Assembly (NCBI GenBank): GCA_000466585.1
Contig: KE993488.1
Span: forward strand, 67,659-131,658
DNA: 64,000 nt
From: Clostridiales bacterium oral taxon 876 str. F0540
GTDB taxonomy: Bacteria > Bacillota > Clostridia > Clostridiales > Clostridiaceae
Direction: 5' to 3'
The notes under the pieces were generated by a model. It did not search any database and was not told the DNA's origin. It saw only the letters and a program-made list of their open reading frames with translations. Positions 25,065 to 33,598 of the stretch are shown piece after piece (positions within the stretch are counted from its first letter, which is position 1; each line of letters starts with the position of its first letter). A program made the position numbers and the translations under genes.

Positions 25065-25976
25065 ATGATATTTAATAATGCATTAGAAATGGTAGGTAAT
25101 ACACCTTTATTAAAACTTAATAATATAGTAAAGGAAGGTATGGCAGAGATTTATCTTAAGCTTGAAAAATACAACCCAGGTGGAAGTGTTAAGGATAGAG
25201 CAGCTCTTGGTATGATAGAAAGAGCAGAAGAATTAGGTCTTATTAAAGCAGGAGATACTATAGTAGAACCCACAAGCGGAAATACAGGAATAGCTTTAGC
25301 TATGATAGGAAAACTGAAGGGCTACAGAGTAATTATAGTTATGCCCGAAACAATGAGTGTTGAAAGAAGAAGCTTAATAAGAGCCTATGGAGCAGAACTT
25401 GTTTTAACTGAAGGCGCTAAAGGAATGAAAGGTGCTATTGCAAAAGCTCAGGAAATTGCTGAAAATGAAAAAGGTTTTTATATACCTCAACAGTTTATTA
25501 ATGAAGCAAATCCAAACAAGCATTATGCGACTACTGCTGAAGAAATAGTTAAGGATGTAACTGACTTGGATTTATTTGTTGCAGGTGTAGGTACAGGTGG
25601 AACAATAACGGGTGTAGGAAAGAGATTAAAGGAACTTAGACCTGAAGTTAAGGTTATAGCTGTTGAACCTGAAAAGTCACCGGTTATTTCCGGAGGACAG
25701 CCAGGACCTCATAAGATACAAGGTATAGGAGCAGGCTTTATACCAGAAATATATAATAAAGAATTTGTAGATAAAGTATTTACTGCAAGCGAAGAAGAAG
25801 CTTTTGAAGCAGCAAGACTGGTAGCAAAAGAAGAAGGAATTCTTATAGGTATATCTTCAGGAGCTAATGTAGCAATAGCTATAAAGCTCGCTAAAGAATT
25901 AGGCGAAGGTAAAAAGATAGTAACCATAGCTCCAGATGGAGGAGAGAAATATCTCTCAATGGGATTGTACGAATAG
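25065..25976 (+). CDS. cysK: Cysteine synthase A (O-acetylserine sulfhydrylase)
   Basis: A 303-residue PLP enzyme making cysteine from O-acetylserine and sulfide. The PLP lysine sits in NPGGSVKDRAA (about residue 43), and the PLP phosphate and substrate loops are visible as PTSGNTGIA and GVGTGGTITGVGK. The C-terminal ISSGAN motif is intact. It is controlled by the Cys T-box upstream and followed by cysE, which supplies its substrate. Strong AAGGAGG ribosome site. Confidence 0.96.
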   Translation: MIFNNALEMVGNTPLLKLNNIVKEGMAEIYLKLEKYNPGGSVKDRAALGMIERAEELGLIKAGDTIVEPTSGNTGIALAMIGKLKGYRVIIVMPETMSVERRSLIRAYGAELVLTEGAKGMKGAIAKAQEIAENEKGFYIPQQFINEANPNKHYATTAEEIVKDVTDLDLFVAGVGTGGTITGVGKRLKELRPEVKVIAVEPEKSPVISGGQPGPHKIQGIGAGFIPEIYNKEFVDKVFTASEEEAFEAARLVAKEEGILIGISSGANVAIAIKLAKELGEGKKIVTIAPDGGEKYLSMGLYE

Positions 25977-26000
25977 ACTCCTTAGCAGTTTATTCAATTA

Positions 26001-26046
26001 AGAATTAAGAATGTATAACTAAGTAGTTTCCTACATTCTTAATTCT
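26001..26046. repeat. 15-bp perfect inverted repeat between cysK and cysE
   Basis: Arms 26001-26015 and 26032-26046 match exactly around 16 bases, and a smaller AAAATTG/CAATTTT hairpin follows. There is no T-run, so it is more likely an RNA processing or stability hairpin than a full terminator, allowing partial uncoupling of cysE. Confidence 0.6.
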
Positions 26047-26082
26047 AAAATTGTCATCAATTTTAATGAAAGGGGGGACACT

Positions 26083-26667
26083 ATGTTCAAAAATTTGAGG
26101 TATGATATAAAAAATATTTTAGAAAACGATCCGGCTGCAAATGGTACTTTTGAAGTTTTATTGCTGTATCCTTCAATTCATGCAATGATATTTCATAGGG
26201 TGGCTCATAAATTATATAAAAGTAAGTTTTTTCTTCTAGCAAGATTAATTTCTCAATTCAGCAGATTTTTAACAGGTATAGAAATCCATCCTGGAGCAAA
26301 GATAGGCAGAGGTTTATTTATTGATCATGGCATGGGTGTTGTTATTGGTGAAACAGCAGAAATAGGCAATGATGTAACAATTTATCATGGTGTTACAATT
26401 GGGGGAACCGGAAAAGAAAAAGGCAAAAGACACCCGACTATAGGCGATAATGTAGTTATTGGTACAGGAGCAAAGGTTTTAGGACCGATATATATTGGTG
26501 ATAATGCGAAAATAGGCGCAAATGCAGTAGTTCTTAAAGATGTGCCATGCAGTTCAACAGCAGTAGGTATACCCGCTAAAATAATATCAGCAAAATCTAA
26601 TACAATAATTGAGATAAAAGACTATAGGGGCAGAAAACAAAAAATTTATAATGAAATGGTTATATAG
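26083..26667 (+). CDS. cysE: Serine O-acetyltransferase
   Basis: A 194-residue acetyltransferase that forms O-acetylserine from serine and acetyl-CoA, the first committed step to cysteine. A short helical N-terminus precedes the left-handed beta-helix with hexapeptide repeats (about 65-165), including the conserved HPGAKIGRGLFIDHGMG and GETAEIG with the catalytic histidines. It is the short Gram-positive form. It lies downstream of cysK under the same Cys T-box. Ribosome site AAAGGGGGG. Confidence 0.95.
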   Translation: MFKNLRYDIKNILENDPAANGTFEVLLLYPSIHAMIFHRVAHKLYKSKFFLLARLISQFSRFLTGIEIHPGAKIGRGLFIDHGMGVVIGETAEIGNDVTIYHGVTIGGTGKEKGKRHPTIGDNVVIGTGAKVLGPIYIGDNAKIGANAVVLKDVPCSSTAVGIPAKIISAKSNTIIEIKDYRGRKQKIYNEMVI

Positions 26668-26728
26668 TTTATATCAAGTTGAAAAAGTGATAAACTTAAG
26701 AAAAGACATTTGAAGGAATGGATATAAA

Positions 26729-27709
26729 ATGAATTATAAAGAAAGAATTATTAATTTTTCCAAGAATTTAGGAATTGATACTATAGGTTTTTGCAAATGC
26801 AGAGTTTTTGAAGAGTTAAGAACTTTTTATGAGGAAAGAAAGCTTAAAAATTATGAGAATGAATTTGAAGAAAAAGATATAGAAAAAAGAATTAATCCAT
26901 TCATCAGTATGGAAAGCGGGAAGACGATTATATCTATAGCATTTCCTTATATATATGAAGAAGAAACAAATTCTGAAATTTATTTTTCAAAATACACTAG
27001 AGGAAAAGACTATCATCAGGTAGTCTCTTATTATTTAGAGAAGATATGTGAATTCATTGAAGGCCTTGGAGGTAAGGCTGAATATTTTGTTGACAGTAAC
27101 GCATTACCTGAAAGATATATCGCTTACTTATGCGGAGTTGGATTTATAGGAAAGAATAATATGGTTATAACTGAAAAGTATGGATCCTATGTTTTTTTAG
27201 GAGAAATTATAACTGATCTTGAGATTAAAGAAGATGAGCCTATTAAGCAGAAGTGTGGAGAATGTACATTATGCTTAAATGAATGTCCAACGAAGTCTAT
27301 AAATAAGAATGGAAGTTATCCTAATATATGTTTATCATATATAACCCAGAAAAAACAAATTGAAGACGTTTGGTTTGAAAAACTTAATGGCAGAATGTTT
27401 GGTTGTGACAGCTGTCAGAATATATGTCCATATAATAGAAACATTGAGTTATCTTCAATTGAACAATTTAAACCGTATGAATTTATGAAAAATATTAGCT
27501 TAGAGGAGTTAATTAATATAGATAAAAACATTTTCAAGGAAAAATATTCTGCAACTTCCTGTGGATGGAGAGGTAAAAATATTCTTCAAAGAAATGCCTT
27601 TATTAATTCAGCTGTTGTAAATAAGAAGCTTTCTATAGATGAAAATGCAATAAAATCACCCTTTATAAAAGATTATTATCATAGACTTTTAAAAATTTTG
27701 CAATTATAA
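26729..27709 (+). CDS. queG: Epoxyqueuosine reductase
   Basis: A 326-residue cobalamin-dependent iron-sulfur enzyme for the last step of queuosine synthesis in tRNA. The N-terminal DUF1730 domain holds the conserved DSNALPERY stretch with the catalytic aspartate (about 128). Two cysteine clusters, CGECTLCLNECP and CDSCQNICPYN, bind two [4Fe-4S] centres. The C-terminal HEAT-like repeat of longer homologues is reduced. It is 60 bases after cysE without an obvious terminator, so read-through from the cys operon is possible. Confidence 0.93.
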   Translation: MNYKERIINFSKNLGIDTIGFCKCRVFEELRTFYEERKLKNYENEFEEKDIEKRINPFISMESGKTIISIAFPYIYEEETNSEIYFSKYTRGKDYHQVVSYYLEKICEFIEGLGGKAEYFVDSNALPERYIAYLCGVGFIGKNNMVITEKYGSYVFLGEIITDLEIKEDEPIKQKCGECTLCLNECPTKSINKNGSYPNICLSYITQKKQIEDVWFEKLNGRMFGCDSCQNICPYNRNIELSSIEQFKPYEFMKNISLEELINIDKNIFKEKYSATSCGWRGKNILQRNAFINSAVVNKKLSIDENAIKSPFIKDYYHRLLKILQL

Positions 27710-27745
27710 TATAGTTAGATTTATTTATGAAAGGTGGACCATACG

Positions 27746-28447
27746 GTGATTTCTCCAAAACTTGCAAAGCTTATACAGTATCTGCCCGACGGACTTGTAA
27801 ACTATATGTCTAAGAAAGTAATAGATATAATAATTAAAAAATATGCTAATCTGAAAATAGAAGGTATAGAAAATTTAAATGATATTAAGAAGCCTGTAAT
27901 ATTTATCTGTAATCATCTAAGCAATTCTGATGCACTTATTCTAAATAAGGTTTTAAAAGATCAGGATGTTACTTTTGTAGCCGGAATAAAGCTTACTGAA
28001 AATCCTACCACAAACATAGGAGTAAGAATCATAAAAACTACAGTATTAAAGCCTAATACAGCAGATAAAGAAGGGCTTACTAAAATAATAAATATAGTTA
28101 AGGGTGGAAATAATATATTAATATTTCCAGAGGGGACACGCAGTAGGACTGGAAGCATGATCGAAGGGAAAAAAGGTTTGCTTTTAATTGCAAGGGTTAC
28201 AGGAGCACCTATAGTACCTATCGGTATATATGGTACTGAAAAGTTTTTGCCTATTAATGATAGTGGAAATATGGCTTCCGAGAGCTTTCAATATTCAGAT
28301 ATAGGAGTGAAAATTGGAAAGCAGATAAGTATTCCACAAAAAGAAAAAAATGAGAATAAGACAGATTATGAAACAAGGTCTTTGACAACTCTAATGAAGG
28401 CAATTGCTGGGCTAATTCCTGAATCATATAGAGGAATATATAAGTAA
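27746..28447 (+). CDS. plsC: Lysophospholipid (1-acylglycerol-3-phosphate) acyltransferase
   Basis: A 233-residue PlsC-like acyltransferase. The catalytic H-x4-D motif is in NHLSNSD (about residue 56), and the glycerophosphate-binding block in FPEGTRSRTG (about 131). A later GAPIVPIGIYGTE block is also typical. It should acylate lysophosphatidic acid or a related acceptor at the membrane. GTG at 27746 is preferred because AAGGTGG lies eight bases upstream, whereas the upstream GTG at 27734 falls inside that ribosome site. A terminator follows. Confidence 0.85.
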   Translation: MISPKLAKLIQYLPDGLVNYMSKKVIDIIIKKYANLKIEGIENLNDIKKPVIFICNHLSNSDALILNKVLKDQDVTFVAGIKLTENPTTNIGVRIIKTTVLKPNTADKEGLTKIINIVKGGNNILIFPEGTRSRTGSMIEGKKGLLLIARVTGAPIVPIGIYGTEKFLPINDSGNMASESFQYSDIGVKIGKQISIPQKEKNENKTDYETRSLTTLMKAIAGLIPESYRGIYK

Positions 28448-28452
28448 AAACT

Positions 28453-28478
28453 AATACAGCTGTCAGGCTGTATTTTTT
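28453..28478 (+). terminator. Terminator after acyltransferase gene
   Basis: AATACAGC pairs with GCTGTATT, followed by TTTT. The next 230 bases up to kbl hold no gene; they are AT-rich and presumably contain its promoter. Confidence 0.75.
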
Positions 28479-28715
28479 AATGTTAAATATTCCATTTAAT
28501 GAAATATAACCATCATTCATTTTTCTTATTGCAAATTTGCTTGCATTTTTATATACTATATATGTAGCGAAAATAATATAGGATTTTTAAATCGAATATT
28601 GACTTATTCATAATGAAATCGTTAAAATTTGATGCTTAAATATGTATAAGTTAAGTTTTTCAATGAAAACCTATAAAATACATATAAAATAAATATAAGT
28701 TTGGGAGGAAGGACC

Positions 28716-29912
28716 ATGGGAAGTAAAGCTTTACAAAAATTTTTAACAGAGAACTTAGAAGACTTAAGAAGCAAGGGACTATACAACGAAATTAATACTG
28801 TAAAGGGTGGAAATGGACCTGTTGTAGAGATTAGTGGGAAAAGACTTATTAATCTATCCTCAAATAATTATTTAGGACTTGCAGGAAATGAAAGAATGAT
28901 CGAAGCATCAATAAAGGCAACAGAAAAGTATGGTGTTGGTGCAGGAGCTGTAAGAACAATAAACGGAACTTTAGATATACATGACGAACTTGAAGAAAAA
29001 TTAGCTAAATTTAAACACTCAGAAGCTGTTATCGTATTCCAATCCGGCTTTAACTGCAATATGGGAGCTATATCAGCTGTTATGAATAAAAAGGATGCGA
29101 TATTATCAGATTCTTTAAACCATGCATCTATAATTGATGGCTGCAGACTTTCAGGAGCTAAAATAATAAGATTTGAGCATGCTGATATGAATGACCTAAG
29201 ACAAAAAGCAAAAGAAGCTAGAGAATCAGGTCTTTATGAAAAGCTAATGGTTATAACTGATGGCGTATTTTCTATGGATGGAGATATAGCTCCACTTAAG
29301 GAAATAGTTGAAATAGCAGAAGAATTTGATTTAATAACTTACGTTGATGATGCACATGCTTCAGGTGTACTTGGATGGCACGGAAGCGGTTCTGCAACTC
29401 ACCATGATTTAGTAGGAAAGATTGACTTCCAAATCGGAACACTTTCTAAGGCTATTGGCGTAGTTGGAGGATATGTTGCAGGTTCAAAGGATTTAATAGA
29501 CTGGTTAAAAGTTAGAGCAAGACCATTCCTATTCTCAACAGCTATGACTCCAGCATCATGTGCAGCAGTAATTGAAGCTATCAACATATTAACTGAAAGC
29601 GATGATCTTGTTAAAAAAGTATGGGAAAACGGAAATTATTTAAAGAAGGGCTTAAAGGAGTTAGGTTTTGATATAGGACATAGTGAAACTCCAATAACTC
29701 CATGTATAATCGGAGACGCTGATAAAGCTCAACAATTCAGCAAAGAGCTTTTTGAAGAAGGAGTTTATGCTAAATCAATAGTATTCCCAACAGTACCTCT
29801 TGGAACAGCAAGAGTTAGAAATATGCCTACTGCTGCTCATACAAAGGAAATGCTTGATGAAGCAATAGCAGTATATGCAAAGGTTGGAAGAAAGCTAGGA
29901 ATAATAAAATAA
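28716..29912 (+). CDS. kbl: Glycine C-acetyltransferase (2-amino-3-ketobutyrate CoA ligase)
   Basis: A 398-residue alpha-oxoamine synthase of the KBL/AONS family. The PLP lysine is in GTLSKAIGVVGGY (about residue 243), with SNNYLGLAGN near the N-terminus and DDAHASGVLG preceding the lysine. Together with the downstream tdh it converts threonine through 2-amino-3-oxobutyrate to glycine and acetyl-CoA; the pairing supports the KBL rather than biotin-synthesis role. ATG 28716 follows GGGAGGAAGG; the TTG at 28701 is inside or before that site. Confidence 0.93.
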   Translation: MGSKALQKFLTENLEDLRSKGLYNEINTVKGGNGPVVEISGKRLINLSSNNYLGLAGNERMIEASIKATEKYGVGAGAVRTINGTLDIHDELEEKLAKFKHSEAVIVFQSGFNCNMGAISAVMNKKDAILSDSLNHASIIDGCRLSGAKIIRFEHADMNDLRQKAKEARESGLYEKLMVITDGVFSMDGDIAPLKEIVEIAEEFDLITYVDDAHASGVLGWHGSGSATHHDLVGKIDFQIGTLSKAIGVVGGYVAGSKDLIDWLKVRARPFLFSTAMTPASCAAVIEAINILTESDDLVKKVWENGNYLKKGLKELGFDIGHSETPITPCIIGDADKAQQFSKELFEEGVYAKSIVFPTVPLGTARVRNMPTAAHTKEMLDEAIAVYAKVGRKLGIIK

Positions 29913-29979
29913 GGAAATATATTTACAAAAATATATAAATATAAGCTTTATATGATAAAAATGCGGAGGCAGGGGTAAA

Positions 29980-30936
29980 ATGAAAAAGATACTTGTAACT
30001 GGAGCACTAGGTCAAATCGGTTCAGAATTAACTATGCACATGAGAAATATTTATGGAGCTAATAATGTAATAGCTACAGATATTAGAAGAATAGAAGGAC
30101 ATGAAACTGTAGAGAGCGGTCCATTCGAAACTTTAGATGTAACAAATGCACAGCAAATGGCTGATTTAGCTAAAAAATATAATGTAGATTCTATAATACA
30201 TTTAGCAGCATTACTTTCTGCAGTAGCAGAAGCAAAACCAGTATTAGCATGGGAAATAAACATGGGAGGACTTTTTAACGCTCTTGAAGTTGCAAGAGAA
30301 TTAAATACAGCCTTCTTTACACCTAGCTCAATTGGAGCTTTCGGACCTGGAACTCCAAAGGTAAATACACCACAGGATACAATTCAGCGCCCACAGACTA
30401 TGTACGGTGTAACAAAAGTTTCAGGAGAACTTCTTTGTGATTACTACTTTAAGAAATTTGGTGTAGATACAAGAGGAGTACGTTTCCCAGGACTTATTTC
30501 CTATACAACACCTCCAGGAGGCGGAACTACTGACTATGCAGTAGATATATATTATGAAGCACTTAAAAGCGGCAAGTATACTTCCTTCATAGGAGAAGGA
30601 ACATATATGGATATGATGTATATGCCTGATGCATTAAATGCTATAGTAACTTTAATGGAAGCAGACCCAGCAAAGCTTATACACAGAAATGCCTTCAATA
30701 TTACGGCAATGAGCTTCGAACCATCACAAATTGCTGCAGAAATTAAGAAACATATACCTAGTTTTGAAATGAGTTATGATGTAGATCCTGTTAGACAGGC
30801 TATAGCAAATTCATGGCCTGATTCTATAGATGACAGTGCTGCTAAAGCAGAATGGGGCTTTAATGCTAAGTATGATTTAGCTTCAATGACAACTGATATG
30901 CTTTTAAAGCTAAGAGAAAAATTAAATATTAAATAA
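29980..30936 (+). CDS. tdh: L-threonine 3-dehydrogenase, short-chain (epimerase-like) type
   Basis: A 318-residue NAD-dependent enzyme of the extended SDR family. The Rossmann motif is GALGQIGSEL (about 7-16), the catalytic Tyr-Lys pair sits in YGVTK (about 143), and the family-specific PGLISYTTPPGGGTTDYAVDIYY segment distinguishes SDR-type threonine dehydrogenases from sugar epimerases. It makes 2-amino-3-oxobutyrate, used by the adjacent kbl product. Ribosome site GGAGGCAGGGG. Confidence 0.93.
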   Translation: MKKILVTGALGQIGSELTMHMRNIYGANNVIATDIRRIEGHETVESGPFETLDVTNAQQMADLAKKYNVDSIIHLAALLSAVAEAKPVLAWEINMGGLFNALEVARELNTAFFTPSSIGAFGPGTPKVNTPQDTIQRPQTMYGVTKVSGELLCDYYFKKFGVDTRGVRFPGLISYTTPPGGGTTDYAVDIYYEALKSGKYTSFIGEGTYMDMMYMPDALNAIVTLMEADPAKLIHRNAFNITAMSFEPSQIAAEIKKHIPSFEMSYDVDPVRQAIANSWPDSIDDSAAKAEWGFNAKYDLASMTTDMLLKLREKLNIK

Positions 30937-30949
30937 TTCAGTTTATACA

Positions 30950-30978
30950 AAAGAGATTCTATTACAGAGTCTCTTTTT
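30950..30978 (+). terminator. Terminator of kbl-tdh
   Basis: An 11-base stem (AAAGAGATTCT with AGAGTCTCTTT) followed by TT, 14 bases behind the tdh stop. Confidence 0.8.
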
Positions 30979-31075
30979 AATTTTCAAGTTTTTATGAAAA
31001 TTAAGGCTAAGTATGAAATTATTGTGTTATAATAAAAGCATTACTTTAAATTGAAATACTTAGGAGGATATCATA

Positions 31076-32197
31076 ATGGAGTTTTTAATTCAAGGTATAG
31101 GAGCAATAACCATTAAGCATGTGGTTATGTGGGCTATAGGTGGAATACTTATTTACCTTGCAATAGCTAAGGATTTTGAGCCTGCGCTTCTTTTACCAAT
31201 AGGCTTTGGAGCAATATTGGTTAACATACCTTTATCCGGGGCAATTACTCAAACTATAAACGGTAAAGAAGTTGAGGGAATACTGGATGTTTTATTTAAA
31301 GGTGGAATTGCTACAGAAATGTTTCCGCTGCTTTTATTTATAGGTATAGGTGCAATGATAGATTTTGGACCTCTTCTTTCAAATCCATTTATGCTTTTAT
31401 TTGGAGCAGCAGCTCAATTTGGTATATTTTTTACCATTGCAGCGGCAGCACTTCTTGGCTTCAGTCTAAAGGATGCAGCTTCAATCGGTATCATAGGGGC
31501 GGCTGATGGGCCAACCTCAATATTTGTAGCCAATTATTTTAACAGCAAGTACATAGCACCAATTACGGTTGCAGCTTATTCTTATATGTCTTTAGTACCT
31601 GTAATTCAGCCTTTTGCAATTAAGCTTGTTACAACAAAAAAGGAAAGACAAATAAGGATGCCCTATAAACCTGAAAGCATATCAAAACGAACTAAAATAT
31701 TATTTCCAATTGTTGTTACAGTTATAGCAGGTCTTATTGCACCAACTTCTGTTGCACTTATAGGATTTTTAATGTTTGGAAATCTTATCAGAGAATGCGG
31801 TGTACTGGACAGATTATCTGAAACAGCGCAAAAGGATTTAGTTAATATAATAACCCTTCTTCTTGGAATAACTATAGCTTCATCTATGAGAGCAGAAACT
31901 TTTGTAACCTTTCAGACTGCTATGATAATAGGCTTAGGATTAGTAGCCTTCATATTTGATACTATTGGCGGAGTGCTGTTTGCTAAGTTCTTAAATCTGT
32001 TTTTAAAGAACAAGGTTAATCCAATGGTAGGAGCAGCAGGTATTTCTGCTTTTCCGATGTCAGCAAGAGTTATTCAAAAGATGGCCCAAAAGGAAGACAA
32101 CCAAAACTTTATACTTATGCATGCAGTTGGTGCTAATGTAGCAGGGCAGATAGCATCCGTTATTGCAGGCGGTATAATACTTAATATAATTCAATGA
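31076..32197 (+). CDS. oadB: Sodium-translocating decarboxylase beta subunit (OadB family)
   Basis: A 373-residue integral membrane protein of the OadB/GcdB/MmdB family, the Na+-pumping subunit of biotin-dependent decarboxylases. The family motif GAADGPTSIFVANY (about 142-155) contains the essential aspartate, and the C-terminal GAAGISAFPMSARV block is intact. About nine to eleven membrane segments are present. Neither the carboxyltransferase alpha subunit nor a biotin carrier is nearby; only a tiny gamma-like protein follows. The partner decarboxylase must be encoded elsewhere, or this acts as an orphan. Confidence 0.92.
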   Translation: MEFLIQGIGAITIKHVVMWAIGGILIYLAIAKDFEPALLLPIGFGAILVNIPLSGAITQTINGKEVEGILDVLFKGGIATEMFPLLLFIGIGAMIDFGPLLSNPFMLLFGAAAQFGIFFTIAAAALLGFSLKDAASIGIIGAADGPTSIFVANYFNSKYIAPITVAAYSYMSLVPVIQPFAIKLVTTKKERQIRMPYKPESISKRTKILFPIVVTVIAGLIAPTSVALIGFLMFGNLIRECGVLDRLSETAQKDLVNIITLLLGITIASSMRAETFVTFQTAMIIGLGLVAFIFDTIGGVLFAKFLNLFLKNKVNPMVGAAGISAFPMSARVIQKMAQKEDNQNFILMHAVGANVAGQIASVIAGGIILNIIQ

Positions 32198-32218
32198 TGA
32201 TAAAGGCGGGAGAAGATT

Positions 32219-32356
32219 ATGAGTGCTGAAGTTTATAAAAACTTTATAGATGCCCTCTATGTTATGCTGAAGGGCATGGGCGGCATTTTTATAGTTCTTA
32301 TTGCAATTTATTGCTCTATAAAATTTTTAGTGAAGATGTTTCCGGAAAAAAGATAA
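32219..32356 (+). CDS. Small OadG-like membrane peptide
   Basis: A 45-residue protein, too short for many gene finders. ATG follows GGCGGGAGAAG, 21 bases after the oadB stop. It has one hydrophobic helix (about 20-38) with KGMGGIFIVLIAIYCSIKFLV and a basic tail ending in PEKR. Size, position directly behind the beta subunit, and the single N-terminal helix resemble the gamma subunit (OadG) of Na+-pumping decarboxylases, which anchors the complex. That assignment is an inference. Confidence 0.7.
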   Translation: MSAEVYKNFIDALYVMLKGMGGIFIVLIAIYCSIKFLVKMFPEKR

Positions 32357-32440
32357 GTTTAAATAGTCTATATCTTAATTGTAATAATTGGGAATAGACT
32401 ATTTTTTTATCAATATGGTAAAATAAAAATGCGAGGGTAA

Positions 32441-32680
32441 AAGACCTAAATGGACTTTTACGGGCAGCCTGCGAGACTAAAGTCCATTTAGGTCTTTAGC
32501 GGGTAACTTGGGAGCGGGAGCGAACAGCTTAAGTTACCCAGTGCCCAAAGGGGAACGAACAAATTTAGGCTGCCCAGTGTTTCGAGTGGAAGGAGGTGCA
32601 AGGTCTAAATGACCTTGCACGGGTAGGTTGCGAGTGAGAACGAGCACTCTAAACTACCCAGTGTTTCGATTGAAAGGAGA
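32441..32680 (+). repeat. Nested hairpin repeat array upstream of nth
   Basis: Three related hairpin modules plus two extra palindromes fill the gap. Module arms are 32462-32470/32567-32575 (outer, interrupted), 32501-32509/32531-32539 (inner) and 32621-32629/32651-32659. All share a loop motif like GCGAGYGRGARCGA and a trailing CCCAGTG, and two end in CAGTGTTTCGA plus GAAGGAG-like purines. The outer module is split by a palindrome (32441-32459/32478-32496) and the inner module. A further perfect palindrome is 32596-32605/32611-32620. The last copy supplies the ribosome site of nth. Confidence 0.75.
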
Positions 32681-32690
32681 AAACTAAAAA

Positions 32691-33332
32691 ATGAAAAAAA
32701 GTGATGTTAAAGAAATATTAGATCTTTTAGAATATAGATACCCAGACGCTGAATGTGAACTTGTTCACAGCAGTCCTTTTGAACTTTTAATAGCTACAGT
32801 TTTAAGCGCTCAAACAACAGATAAGAAAGTTAATCAGGTTACGGAAAGAATGTTTAAAAAGTATAATACTCCTAAAGCTTTTGCAAAGCTTAAGCAGGAG
32901 GAGCTTGAAGCTGAAATAAAAGAAATAGGCCTTTATAGAAATAAGGCTAAAAATATTATTGCTCTATCTCAAATGCTTATCGATGAATATGGAGGAGAAG
33001 TTCCAAAGACTAAGGAAGAATTAGTAAAGCTGCCTGGCGTAGGGAGAAAAACCGCCAATGTAGTAGTGAGCAATGCCTTTGGAGTACCGGCTATTGCTGT
33101 TGATACTCATGTGTTCAGAGTATCAAATAGAATTGGACTTGCAAATAGCGATGATGTCGTAGAAACAGAAGAACAGCTTATGAAGGCTGTGCCGAGAGAT
33201 AGATGGACTAAGGCACATCACCTTATAATATTTCATGGAAGAAGGACCTGTGAAGCTAGAAAGCCTAAATGTGAAGAATGTTCTATAGCACATTTGTGCA
33301 AGTATAAGTTGAAAATGGATAAGAAAAAATAG
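32691..33332 (+). CDS. nth: Endonuclease III
   Basis: A 213-residue DNA glycosylase/AP lyase of base-excision repair. The helix-hairpin-helix LPGVGRKTANVV (about 112-123) contains the catalytic lysine, the catalytic aspartate is in VDTHVFRVSNR, and the [4Fe-4S] loop C-x6-C-x2-C-x5-C is complete near the C-terminus. Its ribosome site, GAAAGGAG, is formed by the end of the upstream repeat element. A terminator follows. Confidence 0.96.
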   Translation: MKKSDVKEILDLLEYRYPDAECELVHSSPFELLIATVLSAQTTDKKVNQVTERMFKKYNTPKAFAKLKQEELEAEIKEIGLYRNKAKNIIALSQMLIDEYGGEVPKTKEELVKLPGVGRKTANVVVSNAFGVPAIAVDTHVFRVSNRIGLANSDDVVETEEQLMKAVPRDRWTKAHHLIIFHGRRTCEARKPKCEECSIAHLCKYKLKMDKKK

Positions 33333-33345
33333 TTTGTTGAATTTT

Positions 33346-33383
33346 AGAGATGGTTTTTTATTTTAGTCCATCTCTTAACTTTG
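33346..33383 (+). terminator. Terminator after nth
   Basis: AGAGATGG pairs with CCATCTCT around a T-rich loop. The following 200 bases up to the kinase start hold no other visible feature. Confidence 0.65.
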
Positions 33384-33598
33384 TCAATAGGTTTTGAAGA
33401 AAAAAACAAATTGAAATTACTACTCTGAAGGGGGTATAATATTTCTTGTTCTATAGTTTTTTCATATGTATAAGTTAATTATTTTAATCATCTTTAATAT
33501 GATTTGCTATCAAAAGAGAACGTTTTAGTTACATGATTACCAGAGTTAAATAGGCATTTTTAAACTGCATAGTGGTTCCAATGGAGGGAGAAAAAATC

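Noticed and set aside
26001..26046. Attachment or recombination site between cysK and cysE
   Set aside because: No integrase or foreign genes nearby; a simple RNA hairpin explains the inverted repeat.
30051..30263. Minus-strand frame inside tdh
   Set aside because: One of many antisense shadows of well-supported genes; it lacks a start signal and any family motif.
32441..32680. CRISPR array
   Set aside because: The repeated units are hairpins of varied spacing, one nested in another; there are no uniform spacers and no cas genes.
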